64,000 nt of DNA from Anaerotruncus sp. MC2020 (GTDB lineage Bacteria; Bacillota; Clostridia; Oscillospirales; Ruminococcaceae). The notes beneath the pieces are model-generated. The model had not been told where the DNA came from and ran no database searches. It saw only the letters and a list, made by a program, of their open reading frames with translations. The stretch lies in assembly GCA_000701945.1 (NCBI GenBank), contig KL370841.1:275150-339149 (forward strand). The letters are read 5' to 3'. The position numbers were made by a program, and so were the translations under genes. Each line of letters starts with the position of its first letter. Position 1 is the stretch's first letter. Below, one piece after another: positions 31,958 through 40,334 of the stretch.

Positions 31958-32782
31958 ATGGGTAAGGTAATTGCCGTCGCAAATCAGAAGGGCGGCGTTG
32001 GAAAGTCTACCACTGTTATCAATCTTGCGGCGTATCTCGGTCAGCGCGGCAAAAAGGTGCTCTGCATCGATATCGACCCGCAGGGAAACGCTTCGACCGG
32101 CTTCGGTATTAAGAAAAAGGGCGTTGCGGTCTCTGTTTACGACGTTCTTATAGGAAAAGCTCGCATTCAGGACGCTGTTCTTGCGACCGAGTTCGATAAC
32201 CTCTGCGTTATCCCGGCTAACGAGAACCTCGCGGGCGCTGAGGTCGAGCTCCTGAACATGGAAAACCGCATGAATCGCCTGAAAATGCAGGTTCTCGTGC
32301 TCAAGGACTGCTTCGACTACATCTTCATCGACTGTCCGCCTGCACTCGGCACGCTGACGATAAATGCTCTCGTTGCCGCTGATTCCGTGCTGATACCCAT
32401 GCTTGCCGAATTTTTCGCACTCGAGGGACTGTCTCAGCTTGTGAATACTATAAAGATAGTTAAATCTAATTACAATCCGTCGCTCGACATCGAAGGCATT
32501 CTTTTCACGATGTTCGACGGCAGACTCAATGTTGCGAATGATGTTGTCGCGGAGGTCGAGAAGTACTTCCCCGATAAGGTGTTCAAGACGAGGATACCCC
32601 GAAATGTGCGTATTTCCGAGGCTCCCAGCCACGGCAAGCCCATTGTCTACTACGATAAGGGCTCGAAGGGCGCTGATTCGTATACCCTGCTCGGACTCGA
32701 GCTCCTCGGCGAGCCGCTTGAGCTCCCGAAGAAGAAGAGAAGAGGCATATTTAACTTCAACAAGAAGAAAAAGAAAAAATGA
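31958..32782 (+). CDS. parA: Chromosome partition ATPase ParA/Soj
   Basis: A 274-residue ParA ATPase that moves ParB-parS complexes and, in Bacillus, modulates DnaA. Deviant Walker A is KGGVGKSTT (about 10-18), with CIDIDPQGNAS and the FIDCPPALGTLTINAL motif. The C terminus is unusually Lys-rich (KKKRRGIFNFNKKKKKK), which may add DNA affinity. ATG 31958 follows GGAGGG; the five upstream codons lack a site of their own. Confidence 0.94.
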   Translation: MGKVIAVANQKGGVGKSTTVINLAAYLGQRGKKVLCIDIDPQGNASTGFGIKKKGVAVSVYDVLIGKARIQDAVLATEFDNLCVIPANENLAGAEVELLNMENRMNRLKMQVLVLKDCFDYIFIDCPPALGTLTINALVAADSVLIPMLAEFFALEGLSQLVNTIKIVKSNYNPSLDIEGILFTMFDGRLNVANDVVAEVEKYFPDKVFKTRIPRNVRISEAPSHGKPIVYYDKGSKGADSYTLLGLELLGEPLELPKKKRRGIFNFNKKKKKK

Positions 32783-32841
32783 TTTTGTGCGGTTAGCTCA
32801 TAACTAAAGCTAATGGCTTATCAAATCGAAAGGATGATAAA

Positions 32842-33696
32842 ATGGCAAAAGGTGGTTTAGGCGCGGGTCTTGACCTGCTCTTCAACGATAATACCAGCGA
32901 CGTGCAGGTCAAAAAGACCCTGCGTCTTTCGGATATCGAGCCGAACCGTGACCAGCCGCGTAAGACCTTCAGTGATGAGGCTATCACAGCCCTCGCGGAA
33001 TCTATCCGCGAGCACGGCGTGCTCCAGCCGATACTCGTCCGTCCGCTCAGTACGGGCGGCTATCAGATAGTCGCGGGCGAGCGCAGATGGCGTGCGGCGC
33101 GTATGCTCGGACTCAGCGAGATTCCCGTTACTATCCGCGAGCTCTCCGATATCGAGGCTATGCAGATAGCCATTATCGAGAACCTCCAGCGCGAGGAGCT
33201 CAACCCCGTCGAGGAGGCGTGCGGCTACGCGGAGCTCATCGACAAGTACGGCATGACTCAGGAAAAGGTCGCGCAGATGGTCGGCAGGTCGCGTTCAACG
33301 GTCGCTAACTCCGTGAGAATGCTCGCTCTTCCAAAGCGCGTGCTGAAAATGGTGGAGGAGGGGACGCTCTCCGCAGGTCACGCAAAGGCTCTGCTCGGCT
33401 TCGACGACGAGGAAATGCTCATTGCTGTTGCGAACCGTGCGTCAGAGGGTGAGCTTACAGTCCGCCAGATAGAGCGCCTCGCTCAGAAGGCTGCCGATGC
33501 TAAGAACTCGCGGAAGGAGTCCAAGCCCAAGAAGGAGGACACCATTTACAAAGAGGTCGAAATTTCCCTTCAGCAGGCTCTCGGACGCAGGATAGAAGTC
33601 CACCACGGCAGGAAAAAGGGTACTCTCGTCATCGAGTTCTACGATATGGACGACCTCAAAGCACTTGCTGACGGAATCTATAATATGAATAATTAA
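32842..33696 (+). CDS. parB: Chromosome partition protein ParB/Spo0J
   Basis: A 284-residue CTP-dependent DNA clamp that loads at parS. N-terminal GLGAGLDLLF is the family start; the CTP motif GERRWRAA is at about 79-86; helix-turn-helix at about 139-160. Specificity residues are Arg151, Ser157, Ala162 and Gly179, matching the ParB set (R, T, A, G) with one Thr to Ser change. It lies 59 bases after parA; a short TAGCTxA-type repeat remnant fills the gap. Confidence 0.95.
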   Translation: MAKGGLGAGLDLLFNDNTSDVQVKKTLRLSDIEPNRDQPRKTFSDEAITALAESIREHGVLQPILVRPLSTGGYQIVAGERRWRAARMLGLSEIPVTIRELSDIEAMQIAIIENLQREELNPVEEACGYAELIDKYGMTQEKVAQMVGRSRSTVANSVRMLALPKRVLKMVEEGTLSAGHAKALLGFDDEEMLIAVANRASEGELTVRQIERLAQKAADAKNSRKESKPKKEDTIYKEVEISLQQALGRRIEVHHGRKKGTLVIEFYDMDDLKALADGIYNMNN

Positions 33697-33708
33697 GGAG
33701 AAGGAAAA

Positions 33709-35001
33709 ATGATAGATATCAAGCTGATAAGAACAAATCCCGAGCTCGTCAAGGAGAATATCAAGAAGAAGTTTCAGGACGAGAAGCTCGAGCTCGTTGA
33801 CAAGGTCGTTGAGCTCGACAAGCAGTACAGAGAGACTAAGGTGGAGTGCGACAGCCTCCGCAACCAGCGCAAGGTAAAGAGCAAGGAAATTGGCGGTCTT
33901 ATGGCTAAGGGTCAGAAGGACGAGGCTGAGAAGGTCAAGGCTGAGGTATCCGAGCTCGGCACAAAGCTCGAGGAGATGGAGGCGCTCGAGGTAAAGCTCG
34001 AGGGCGATATCCGTCAGATAATGCTCGTTATCCCCAACATCATCGACGACTCCGTACCGATAGGCAAGGACGACAGCGAGAACGTTGAGGTCGAGAAGTT
34101 CGGCGATCCCGCTGTGCCCGACTTCGAGATTCCTTACCATGTCGACATAATGGAGAAGGTCAACGGCATCGACCTCGACAGCGCCCGCAAGACCAGCGGC
34201 AACGGCTTCTACTACCTCTGCGGCGACATCGCACAGCTCCAGTCGTGCATACTCTCCTATGCCCGCGACTTCATGATAGACAAGGGCTTCACCTACTATA
34301 TCCCGCCCTTCATGATAAGAAGCGACGTCGTTACAGGCGTTATGAGCTTCGCTGAAATGGAAGGCATGATGTACAAGATAGAAGGGGAGGACCTCTACCT
34401 CATCGGTACGTCCGAGCATTCGATGATAGGCAAGTTCATCGACACTATCATCCCCGAGGGCGAGCTCCCCAAGACCCTCACCAGCTATTCGCCCTGCTTC
34501 CGCAAGGAGGTCGGCGCGCACGGCATCGAGGAGCGCGGAGTTTACCGCATACATCAGTTCGAGAAGCAGGAAATGATAGTCGTATGTAAGCCCGAGGAGA
34601 GCATGGACTGGTTCCACAAGCTCTACAGCTACACAGTCGAGTTCTTCCGCACGCTCGATATCCCCGTCCGCACGCTCGAGTGCTGCTCGGGTGACCTCGC
34701 TGACCTCAAGGTAAAGAGCCTTGACGTTGAGGCATGGTCGCCGAGACAGAAGAAGTATTTCGAGGTCGGCAGCTGCTCGAACCTCGGTGACGCTCAGGCT
34801 CGCAGACTTGGCATCAGAGTCAAGGGCGACGACGGCAACAAATACTTCGCTCACACGCTCAATAATACAGTTGTTGCTCCTCCGAGAATGCTCATCGCGT
34901 TCCTCGAGAACAACCTCAACGAGGACGGCTCTATCCGCATACCCAAGGCGCTCCAGCCCTATATGCGCAAGGACATCATCAAGGTTCCCGAAAAGAAGTA
35001 A
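33709..35001 (+). CDS. serS: Seryl-tRNA synthetase
   Basis: A 430-residue class II aminoacyl-tRNA synthetase charging tRNA-Ser. It has the N-terminal antiparallel coiled coil (about 28-100), then the catalytic domain with GTSEHSMIG, the motif-2 region SPCFRKEVGAHGIEERGVYRIHQF and motif 3 with LNNTVVAPPRMLIAFLEN. Length is normal. AAGGAGAAGG precedes the ATG, 12 bases after parB. I see no T-box leader upstream. Confidence 0.97.
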   Translation: MIDIKLIRTNPELVKENIKKKFQDEKLELVDKVVELDKQYRETKVECDSLRNQRKVKSKEIGGLMAKGQKDEAEKVKAEVSELGTKLEEMEALEVKLEGDIRQIMLVIPNIIDDSVPIGKDDSENVEVEKFGDPAVPDFEIPYHVDIMEKVNGIDLDSARKTSGNGFYYLCGDIAQLQSCILSYARDFMIDKGFTYYIPPFMIRSDVVTGVMSFAEMEGMMYKIEGEDLYLIGTSEHSMIGKFIDTIIPEGELPKTLTSYSPCFRKEVGAHGIEERGVYRIHQFEKQEMIVVCKPEESMDWFHKLYSYTVEFFRTLDIPVRTLECCSGDLADLKVKSLDVEAWSPRQKKYFEVGSCSNLGDAQARRLGIRVKGDDGNKYFAHTLNNTVVAPPRMLIAFLENNLNEDGSIRIPKALQPYMRKDIIKVPEKK

Positions 35002-35011
35002 CAGATATAAA

Positions 35012-35049
35012 GAAAGCGGCTGCAAGTACAAAACTTGCAGCCGCTTTCT
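35012..35049. terminator. Hairpin after serS
   Basis: A perfect 16-bp stem GAAAGCGGCTGCAAGT/ACTTGCAGCCGCTTTC with a 5-base loop, 10 bases after the serS stop. The T run is short, so termination is likely but not certain. Confidence 0.7.
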
Positions 35050-35085
35050 CATGTTAGGAAAGGTCGGGTGTAAAGAAATGAAAGT

Positions 35086-35193
35086 CTATTTGTCGAGCAT
35101 TTGCGTATCTGCCTGCTTTGCCGCTGCGCAAAGGCAGAATGAAAATAATGAGACTGTCCCGCCTATGAGGACTCCTATCGCCATCTCTATCAC
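35086..35193 (-). CDS. DUF3789-like small membrane protein (35 residues)
   Basis: GTG start at 35193 with an AGAGGTG site; 35 residues with one membrane segment (MAIGVLIGGTVSLFSFCLC) followed by an AAAKQADTQM tail. The helix plus Cys-Ala-Ala-Lys-x-Ala-Asp end resembles DUF3789 microproteins of Clostridia. A second relative lies 200 bases away on the same strand. Function is unknown. A start at the internal ATG 35184 is possible but has no well-spaced ribosome site. Confidence 0.6.
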   Translation of the reverse strand: MIEMAIGVLIGGTVSLFSFCLCAAAKQADTQMLDK

Positions 35194-35261
35194 AGAACTC
35201 ACCTCTTTCACTTGTAATTTTTTCACGTTCATCTTTTTCTGCCTATATTATGGAACACTTT

Positions 35262-35280
35262 TCTTAAAATAGTCTTAAAA
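35262..35280. promoter_or_regulatory. Direct-repeat operator candidate upstream of the small gene
   Basis: TCTTAAAA at 35262 and 35273, exactly 11 bp apart, the spacing used by OmpR-type regulators. A related TCTTA-N6-GTTA arrangement is found on the minus strand at about 37624-37640, upstream of the ABC exporter. Confidence 0.4.
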
Positions 35281-35396
35281 AATACTACGTTTTTCAAATT
35301 TTTTTATGGATATTACAAAGAGTAAATTATATACTTGATAGTGAGAAATTCAGCCCGCTTCCTTCAACGAAAAAAGCGGGCTACCGAGCTGAAAAT

Positions 35397-35534
35397 TTAC
35401 GGTTCGTATTTAGTAACCTGAGAATCAGTCAGAGGGGACTCCCCTCCGTCGCCCCACTTTGCTGCCACACACAGGCACATTGCGAGGACTCCGACGCTGC
35501 CGCCGAAAATGCTGCCGAGAATGAATCCGAGCAT
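35397..35534 (-). CDS. DUF3789-like small membrane protein (45 residues)
   Basis: ATG 35534 with an AGAGGTGAT site; 45 residues: a Gly-rich membrane helix (MLGFILGSIFGGSVGVLAMC) and a short hydrophilic tail beginning LCVAAKWGD. It is similar in layout to the 35-residue protein encoded at 35086-35193, so the two are probably paralogues in tandem. Function is unknown. Too short for routine gene calling. Confidence 0.65.
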   Translation of the reverse strand: MLGFILGSIFGGSVGVLAMCLCVAAKWGDGGESPLTDSQVTKYEP

Positions 35535-35596
35535 AATATCACCTCTTTGTTATATTATGCCCGAGAAATTTTGATGTAAACACTCCTTTTTTCAAA

Positions 35597-35687
35597 CAAG
35601 GGCTCTGCCCTTGACCCGCCAGAGACTCTGTCTCTGGACTCTGCTGGGACGCTGTCCCAGACCCTGCAGGGGTACATAGTACCCCTG
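35597..35687. repeat. Four tandem perfect hairpins
   Basis: Four consecutive palindromes, each with a 3-base loop: CAAGGGC-TCT-GCCCTTG (35597), CCAGAGAC-TCT-GTCTCTGG (35619), CTGGGAC-GCT-GTCCCAG (35644), CAGGGGTAC-ATA-GTACCCCTG (35667). Two related hairpins are at 43059-43100. No gene lies between 35535 and 35834. Confidence 0.75.
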
Positions 35688-35775
35688 ACCCCATATTTCG
35701 CGCCATAATTTTTCAAAGCGGAAGCAATCTCCGCGCGGCATACTATGCCGTTTTTCTTCCTGAGAGAGCCATTGC

Positions 35776-35804
35776 TTGATATTGTCATGATTCTGTGCTA
35801 TAAT
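35776..35804 (+). promoter_or_regulatory. Promoter of the two-component system
   Basis: TTGATA (35776-35781), 17-bp spacer, TATAAT (35799-35804). Confidence 0.7.
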
Positions 35805-35834
35805 ACTCACATAGTATCATCACGGAGGTGCAAA

Positions 35835-36440
35835 ATGGCGAATATCCTTCTCGTCGAGGACGACCTGCCCCTCAGCGGCAGCATCGCTCTCGCGCTCGGC
35901 TCGGACGGGCACAGCGTAATACAGGCTTATTCGGCTGATGAGGCGGAGGCTCGTCTCGCGGAGGCTGACATCGTCCTGCTCGACGTCTCGCTCCCCGACA
36001 GAAGCGGCTTTGAGCTCTGCAAGTCAATACGCTCGACCTCCGATATACCGATAATCTTCCTGACCTCCTACGACGAGGAGGCAGATATCCTGCGCGGGCT
36101 CGACCTCGGCGGCGACGACTACATCACCAAGCCATTCCGCCTGAAGGTACTGCTCTCGCGCGTGCGTGCCGTACTGCGGAGGTGTACCGTGGAAGTTCCC
36201 GATATGGAGCTGACCGCGGTGGAGCAGAAGCTGCTCGAGTACCTCATGCTCAACCGCGAGCGCTTCCTCACGCGTGAGCAGCTTCTCGCCTATCTGTGGG
36301 ACTCAAAGGGCTGCTTCGTCAATGACAATACCCTCTCCGTCAATATCAGCCGCCTGCGCGACAAGTTGAAGGAGCACGGCAGGGGACAGATAATCACCAA
36401 GAGAGGTGTTGGCTACAAATGGACAGAACAGACAAGCTGA
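35835..36440 (+). CDS. OmpR-family response regulator
   Basis: A 201-residue regulator. The receiver domain (1-115) has acidic Asp9/Asp10, phospho-acceptor Asp50 in IVLLDVSLPD, the FLTS Thr and the ITKPF Lys; the winged-helix DNA-binding domain follows (about 120-201, TREQLLAYLW and TLSVNISRLRDKL). ATG 35835 has GGAGGTG 4 bases upstream. Its partner kinase overlaps it by 22 bases, and an ABC exporter follows, as in antimicrobial-peptide sensing modules. Confidence 0.92.
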   Translation: MANILLVEDDLPLSGSIALALGSDGHSVIQAYSADEAEARLAEADIVLLDVSLPDRSGFELCKSIRSTSDIPIIFLTSYDEEADILRGLDLGGDDYITKPFRLKVLLSRVRAVLRRCTVEVPDMELTAVEQKLLEYLMLNRERFLTREQLLAYLWDSKGCFVNDNTLSVNISRLRDKLKEHGRGQIITKRGVGYKWTEQTS

Positions 36441-37627
36441 TAAATAACCGCGAGCCGAGGCGTATGCTGCTGATGTTCGCGGTCATACTTTTATTGTTCG
36501 CAGGAGCATGGTACCTGCTCTCGGGCGTGATTGCGGACGCCGCCATGCAGGAGCGCATAAACGGAGCCCTCGCTTTCAGCGCAGGGCAGCGCTTCACGGA
36601 CGTCCCCGACGAGGACTGTATCGCGCACGGTGCGGAGCTCGCGCAGGGCTTCGGAGTGACTGCGGACATGAGCCCGCGCCTCATGGGAGGCTACGGCGAG
36701 CTGAGAATGAAGGTATTCTTCTTCGGACTCGGAGCCTTTGCGGCGGCTGACCTGCTTTGGCTGATATTCGGACTTTCCCAGCTCTTCCGCGTGTACAGCG
36801 GCATAGAGCGCGTCCGCGTGCAGTGCCTCGACCTCTCGGAGCGGCTCGGCAGCACGCCCGCCGTCATCGGCGACGATATGAGCTGCGTGCGGCGGCTCTC
36901 GGACAGCGTCGCCGTGACCTCGCGGCGGCTCGGGCACATCAACTCACAGCTCACCGACGCAAAGAACGGGCTTGCGGATTTCCTCGCCGACCTCTCCCAC
37001 CAGCTCAAGACCTCGCTCGCTGTGATACGGCTGAACAGCGACATACTCGCGGAGGTGGACGACCTCCCGCCCGAGCGCCGCAGACAGCTCACGGACGAGA
37101 TGACGGGCAACGTCGACGGCATGGAGGAGCTCGTCCTCGCGGCGCTGAAGCTCGCCAAGCTCGACGCAGGAGCGGTCGAATACGAGATGAAGCCGCAGTC
37201 CCTTGCGGAGACGTGCAGCGAGGCGGTCAAGCGCATAGCTCCGCTGCTGCGTGAGAGCGGCATTGCGGCGGAGGTGAGCTGTCCCGATATAGAGTTCGCA
37301 CACGACAGGGCGTGGCTCTGCGAGGCGGTCGAGAACATCATCAAGAACGCGGTCGACCACTCCGAATGCTCGCAGATTCGCGTGGAGGCGGAGGCTCTGC
37401 CGTCGGCGGTGAGGCTGTCCGTCAGCGACAACGGCAGGGGTATCCCGCAGGAGCAGATACCGCGGCTGTTCGAGCGCTTCGGCAGGGCGACAAAGGGGCG
37501 CAATATGACGAGCGTGGGCATAGGACTCTCCATAGCGCGAAAAATAGCCGTCGCGCACGGCGGCGACATCACCGTCTACTCCGAGGAGGGTCGCGGAACA
37601 AAATTTGTGATGACCTTCATTTTGTAA
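36419..37627 (+). CDS. Sensor histidine kinase
   Basis: A 402-residue membrane kinase. Two membrane segments (about 16-37 and 98-122) enclose a short extracellular loop of about 60 residues. The phosphorylation helix has FLADLSHQLKTSLAVI with His194 (the usual Pro of the H-box is Ser), then N box ENIIKNAVDH, G1 DNGRGIP and G2 GIGLSIA. The small loop suggests sensing through a partner, possibly the adjacent transporter, rather than a large ligand domain. Confidence 0.92.
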   Translation: MDRTDKLINNREPRRMLLMFAVILLLFAGAWYLLSGVIADAAMQERINGALAFSAGQRFTDVPDEDCIAHGAELAQGFGVTADMSPRLMGGYGELRMKVFFFGLGAFAAADLLWLIFGLSQLFRVYSGIERVRVQCLDLSERLGSTPAVIGDDMSCVRRLSDSVAVTSRRLGHINSQLTDAKNGLADFLADLSHQLKTSLAVIRLNSDILAEVDDLPPERRRQLTDEMTGNVDGMEELVLAALKLAKLDAGAVEYEMKPQSLAETCSEAVKRIAPLLRESGIAAEVSCPDIEFAHDRAWLCEAVENIIKNAVDHSECSQIRVEAEALPSAVRLSVSDNGRGIPQEQIPRLFERFGRATKGRNMTSVGIGLSIARKIAVAHGGDITVYSEEGRGTKFVMTFIL

Positions 37628-37655
37628 CTTTAGCGTAAGATTACTGTGCTACAAT
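37624..37655 (+). promoter_or_regulatory. Promoter/operator of the ABC exporter
   Basis: A TACAAT -10 (37650-37655) lacks a good -35; in its place GTAA repeats start 11 bp apart (37624, 37635). This fits activation by the neighbouring response regulator. The site begins at the kinase stop codon. Confidence 0.45.
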
Positions 37656-37682
37656 GACCTCATAAAGAAAGGAGGTCTATTT

Positions 37683-38375
37683 ATGGACAACAACATTATC
37701 ATCAAAACCGATTCGCTTTTCAAGCAGTACGGCGAGGGCGAGACAAAGGTCATGGCGCTCGACAACGTCAATATGGAGATTCGGCGCGGGGAGTTCGTCG
37801 CCGTCACGGGCGAGAGCGGCAGCGGCAAGACCACTCTGCTCAACGTCATCGGCTCGCTCGACACGCCCACCTCGGGCAAGGTCTATTTCAATGGCGACGA
37901 GATGACGCGGAAGTCCGACAACGAGCTCTCGACCTACAGGCGGCGCTCTATCGGCTTCATCTTCCAGAGCTACAACCTCATCCCCGTGCTCAATGTGGAG
38001 GAGAACATCGTACTGCCGCTCAACCTCGACAGCACCGAGCCCGACATGGCGTACCTCAATGAGCTGCTCGAGCTGACGGGTCTGACGAGCAAGCGCAGGA
38101 GCTACCCGAGCGAGCTCTCGGGCGGGCAGCAGCAGAGAGTGGCGTTCGCGCGGGCGCTGATACACAAGCCCGAGCTCATACTTGCGGACGAGCCCACGGG
38201 CAACCTCGACAGCAGGAACTCCCGCGAGATAATCGAGATACTCAAAAGCTCGATACGCAAGTACGCGCAGACGCTTATCCTCATCACGCACGACCTGTCC
38301 ATTGCGGCGCAGGCTGACCGCATTTTCCGTATGCAGGACGGCATCCTCACGGAAAGCGAGGGGACGCTGAAATGA
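37683..38375 (+). CDS. ABC transporter ATPase (MacB/LolD family)
   Basis: A 230-residue ATPase with Walker A TGESGSGKTTL, Q loop FQSYNLIP, signature LSGGQQQRVAFARAL and Walker B LILADEPTGNLD, then ITHD switch. The FQSYNL and ADEPTGNLDS wording is typical of the MacB/LolD/Bce exporter class. AGGAGGT precedes the ATG. It overlaps the permease start by 4 bases. Confidence 0.93.
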   Translation: MDNNIIIKTDSLFKQYGEGETKVMALDNVNMEIRRGEFVAVTGESGSGKTTLLNVIGSLDTPTSGKVYFNGDEMTRKSDNELSTYRRRSIGFIFQSYNLIPVLNVEENIVLPLNLDSTEPDMAYLNELLELTGLTSKRRSYPSELSGGQQQRVAFARALIHKPELILADEPTGNLDSRNSREIIEILKSSIRKYAQTLILITHDLSIAAQADRIFRMQDGILTESEGTLK

Positions 38376-39961
38376 AACACCTTTTCAGACTTGCGCTCAA
38401 ATATGTGACGAGGCAGAAGCTCCGCACGGCGCTGATGTTCCTGAGCGTGGCGCTGTCGGTGTTCGTGCTGAACACCTTCGCGTGCAGATACGTGTTCAGC
38501 TCGCTCAACAGCATAGGCTTTGACGTGCTCGAATTCTACGCGAGCCCCGTTACTCTGCTGATATGCGCGGCGCTGTGTCTTGCGGGCATATTCATCTCCA
38601 CCTACACCTCCGCGATGTGGGCGTCGAGGAAGCTCTCGCCCGTGGAGGCGCTGAACTACGGCAAGCCCAAGAGCAAAAAGAAGTCCAAGCGCAAGCACAA
38701 GGAAAAGAAGTCCAAGCTCAATCTCAGCTCCAAGCGATTCATGGTGCGCTACACGTTCAAGAATATCCTCCGCACCAAGCGCCGCTTCCTGATATCATCG
38801 GTAGCTATGGGGCTCGGAGTGCTGATATTCACCATTTGCTTACAGCTCGGAGCGTCGCTCTATGTGGAGCTGCGTGAGGAGATAGACCTTAACGAGCCGC
38901 GCTCCGACTTCTACGTCCACACCGACGCTCTCCGCATCGACGACATCGAAAAGGAAGTCATGGACAGCGGCTATTTCTCCTACGTGAAGTACCAGTGCCA
39001 CGCCGGCGCATACTTCGAGAGGAAGGAGCTTGAAAAGCTCGGCAAGAGCAACCTCGAGGCTATGTCGGCTATGGGCTCGGGCAGCCAGTTCGGTCACTCT
39101 GTCAACATCAATACCATGAACAAGGGCGAGTTCGAGTATAAGCTCGATAGCCTCGCCGATTTCAACGGCTCAGGCGATAGGGAAGCAAGCTATGCGGACG
39201 TCCTCGGCATGAGCTATGAGGAGTTCGAGGCAATGGGCAAGCCCGTGCTGCTACTCCCGCAGAGACATCACGAGGACTCGACCGATTACGGCTACGGCTA
39301 CGAGGCTTTCTCCGAGCCCATGACCTTCACCGACGCCGAAAAAGATATAGAGATTGAGATAGCCGGCATAGCCCATTGCGGCTACAATAACGTTATCCTC
39401 ATGCCGATGAGCTACGCAAAGGAGCTGCTCAACAGCGGAATGAATATGTACGCGAATATGTACCTGACCGTCAGGGACTCCGACAGCTATCCCGCCGCAA
39501 AGAAGGCGCTGAATTCAGTGCTGACGGAAAGCGACACTGTCTACGACGAATTCAAGACGGGCACGGGACTGTTGGACTTCATCAAGACCATTGTCGAGAT
39601 AGCTGTGATATTCATGCTCTCGATATGGCTCTGCGGCATCGTCTCGATGATGAACACGATAAACACCAGCGCCCTCAACCGCAGTCGGGAGCTCCTCATG
39701 ATGAGGGCGGTCGGCATGACGCGGAGGCAGCTCACGGGGACAGTCGTGCTCGAGAGCCTGCTCTTCTCGGCGGTGTCGGCGGTCGGCGGCACGCTCGTCA
39801 GCGTGGTCGGCTACCAGCTCATAATGCGCTTCGTTTTAGAGCGCACGGAGTTCCACTTCGGTGTCATCACGCTCGTGATATCTGCGGCTCTGAATGTTGT
39901 CATCGCATTCATCGCGGCTCTGCCCGCGGTACGGACGCTCAATCACTCGGTCAGCAAATAG
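38372..39961 (+). CDS. FtsX-family ABC permease with shortened first half
   Basis: A 529-residue permease. The C-terminal half is a regular FtsX module: membrane segment at about 139-160, extracellular domain about 165-395, then three segments (about 400-425, 455-480, 500-522). The N-terminal half is condensed: one segment (about 18-38) is followed within 20 residues by the last segment of a typical FtsX repeat (about 58-78) ending in ASRKLSPVEALNYG, then a Lys-rich linker (98-115). Full-length relatives have two complete FtsX repeats. With the ATPase it probably exports or senses a peptide-like compound. Confidence 0.85.
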   Translation: MKHLFRLALKYVTRQKLRTALMFLSVALSVFVLNTFACRYVFSSLNSIGFDVLEFYASPVTLLICAALCLAGIFISTYTSAMWASRKLSPVEALNYGKPKSKKKSKRKHKEKKSKLNLSSKRFMVRYTFKNILRTKRRFLISSVAMGLGVLIFTICLQLGASLYVELREEIDLNEPRSDFYVHTDALRIDDIEKEVMDSGYFSYVKYQCHAGAYFERKELEKLGKSNLEAMSAMGSGSQFGHSVNINTMNKGEFEYKLDSLADFNGSGDREASYADVLGMSYEEFEAMGKPVLLLPQRHHEDSTDYGYGYEAFSEPMTFTDAEKDIEIEIAGIAHCGYNNVILMPMSYAKELLNSGMNMYANMYLTVRDSDSYPAAKKALNSVLTESDTVYDEFKTGTGLLDFIKTIVEIAVIFMLSIWLCGIVSMMNTINTSALNRSRELLMMRAVGMTRRQLTGTVVLESLLFSAVSAVGGTLVSVVGYQLIMRFVLERTEFHFGVITLVISAALNVVIAFIAALPAVRTLNHSVSK

Positions 39962-40002
39962 TAATATCTTACCCTCCGTTTTATCTGCGGGGGAGCATGA
40001 AA

Positions 40003-40037
40003 CAGCGGCGGGCTCATCGCCGCTGTTTTTGTTTTTT
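40003..40037 (+). terminator. Terminator of the ABC exporter operon
   Basis: CAGCGGCG/CGCCGCTG stem with a 7-base loop followed by TTTTTGTTTTTT. The rest of the 373-bp gap to the next gene holds GC-rich sequence, parS site 6 and a promoter. Confidence 0.88.
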
Positions 40038-40246
40038 CTGTCGGAGCACGGAGCAAATCGTGGCGGTTCGGCGGCTTACAGTGTTGAAAGTGTCGAAAGT
40101 TCTGCACCTCCCCCGTGCTCCGTCAACAGCTCATACCCGCCGATTTTTCGGGTAGGGGAGTGGGGGAGGGGCTGAACTCTCAACCGCTTTCCACCGCCTC
40201 GGCGGCTCTGATACCGCGGCTTTATCCTGTGAAAGTGAGGACTGAT

Positions 40247-40262
40247 GTTCCACGTGGAACAA
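40247..40262. other. parS site 6
   Basis: TGTTCCACGTGGAACA, perfect, 8 bp upstream of the -35 of the exonuclease gene. Confidence 0.85.
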
Positions 40263-40270
40263 TCAATGTT

Positions 40271-40299
40271 TGACAATTTGGCGGCGTCGTATTATAATA
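40271..40299 (+). promoter_or_regulatory. Promoter of the exonuclease gene
   Basis: TTGACA (40271-40276), 17-bp spacer, TATAAT (40294-40299): full consensus. Confidence 0.8.
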
Positions 40300-40334
40300 T
40301 AAAATGATGACATGAATAAAACAAGGAGGAAGCC

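Noticed and set aside
33660-33708. A T-box leader for serS
   Set aside because: serS starts 12 bases after parB; there is no room for a T-box and no terminator/antiterminator pair.
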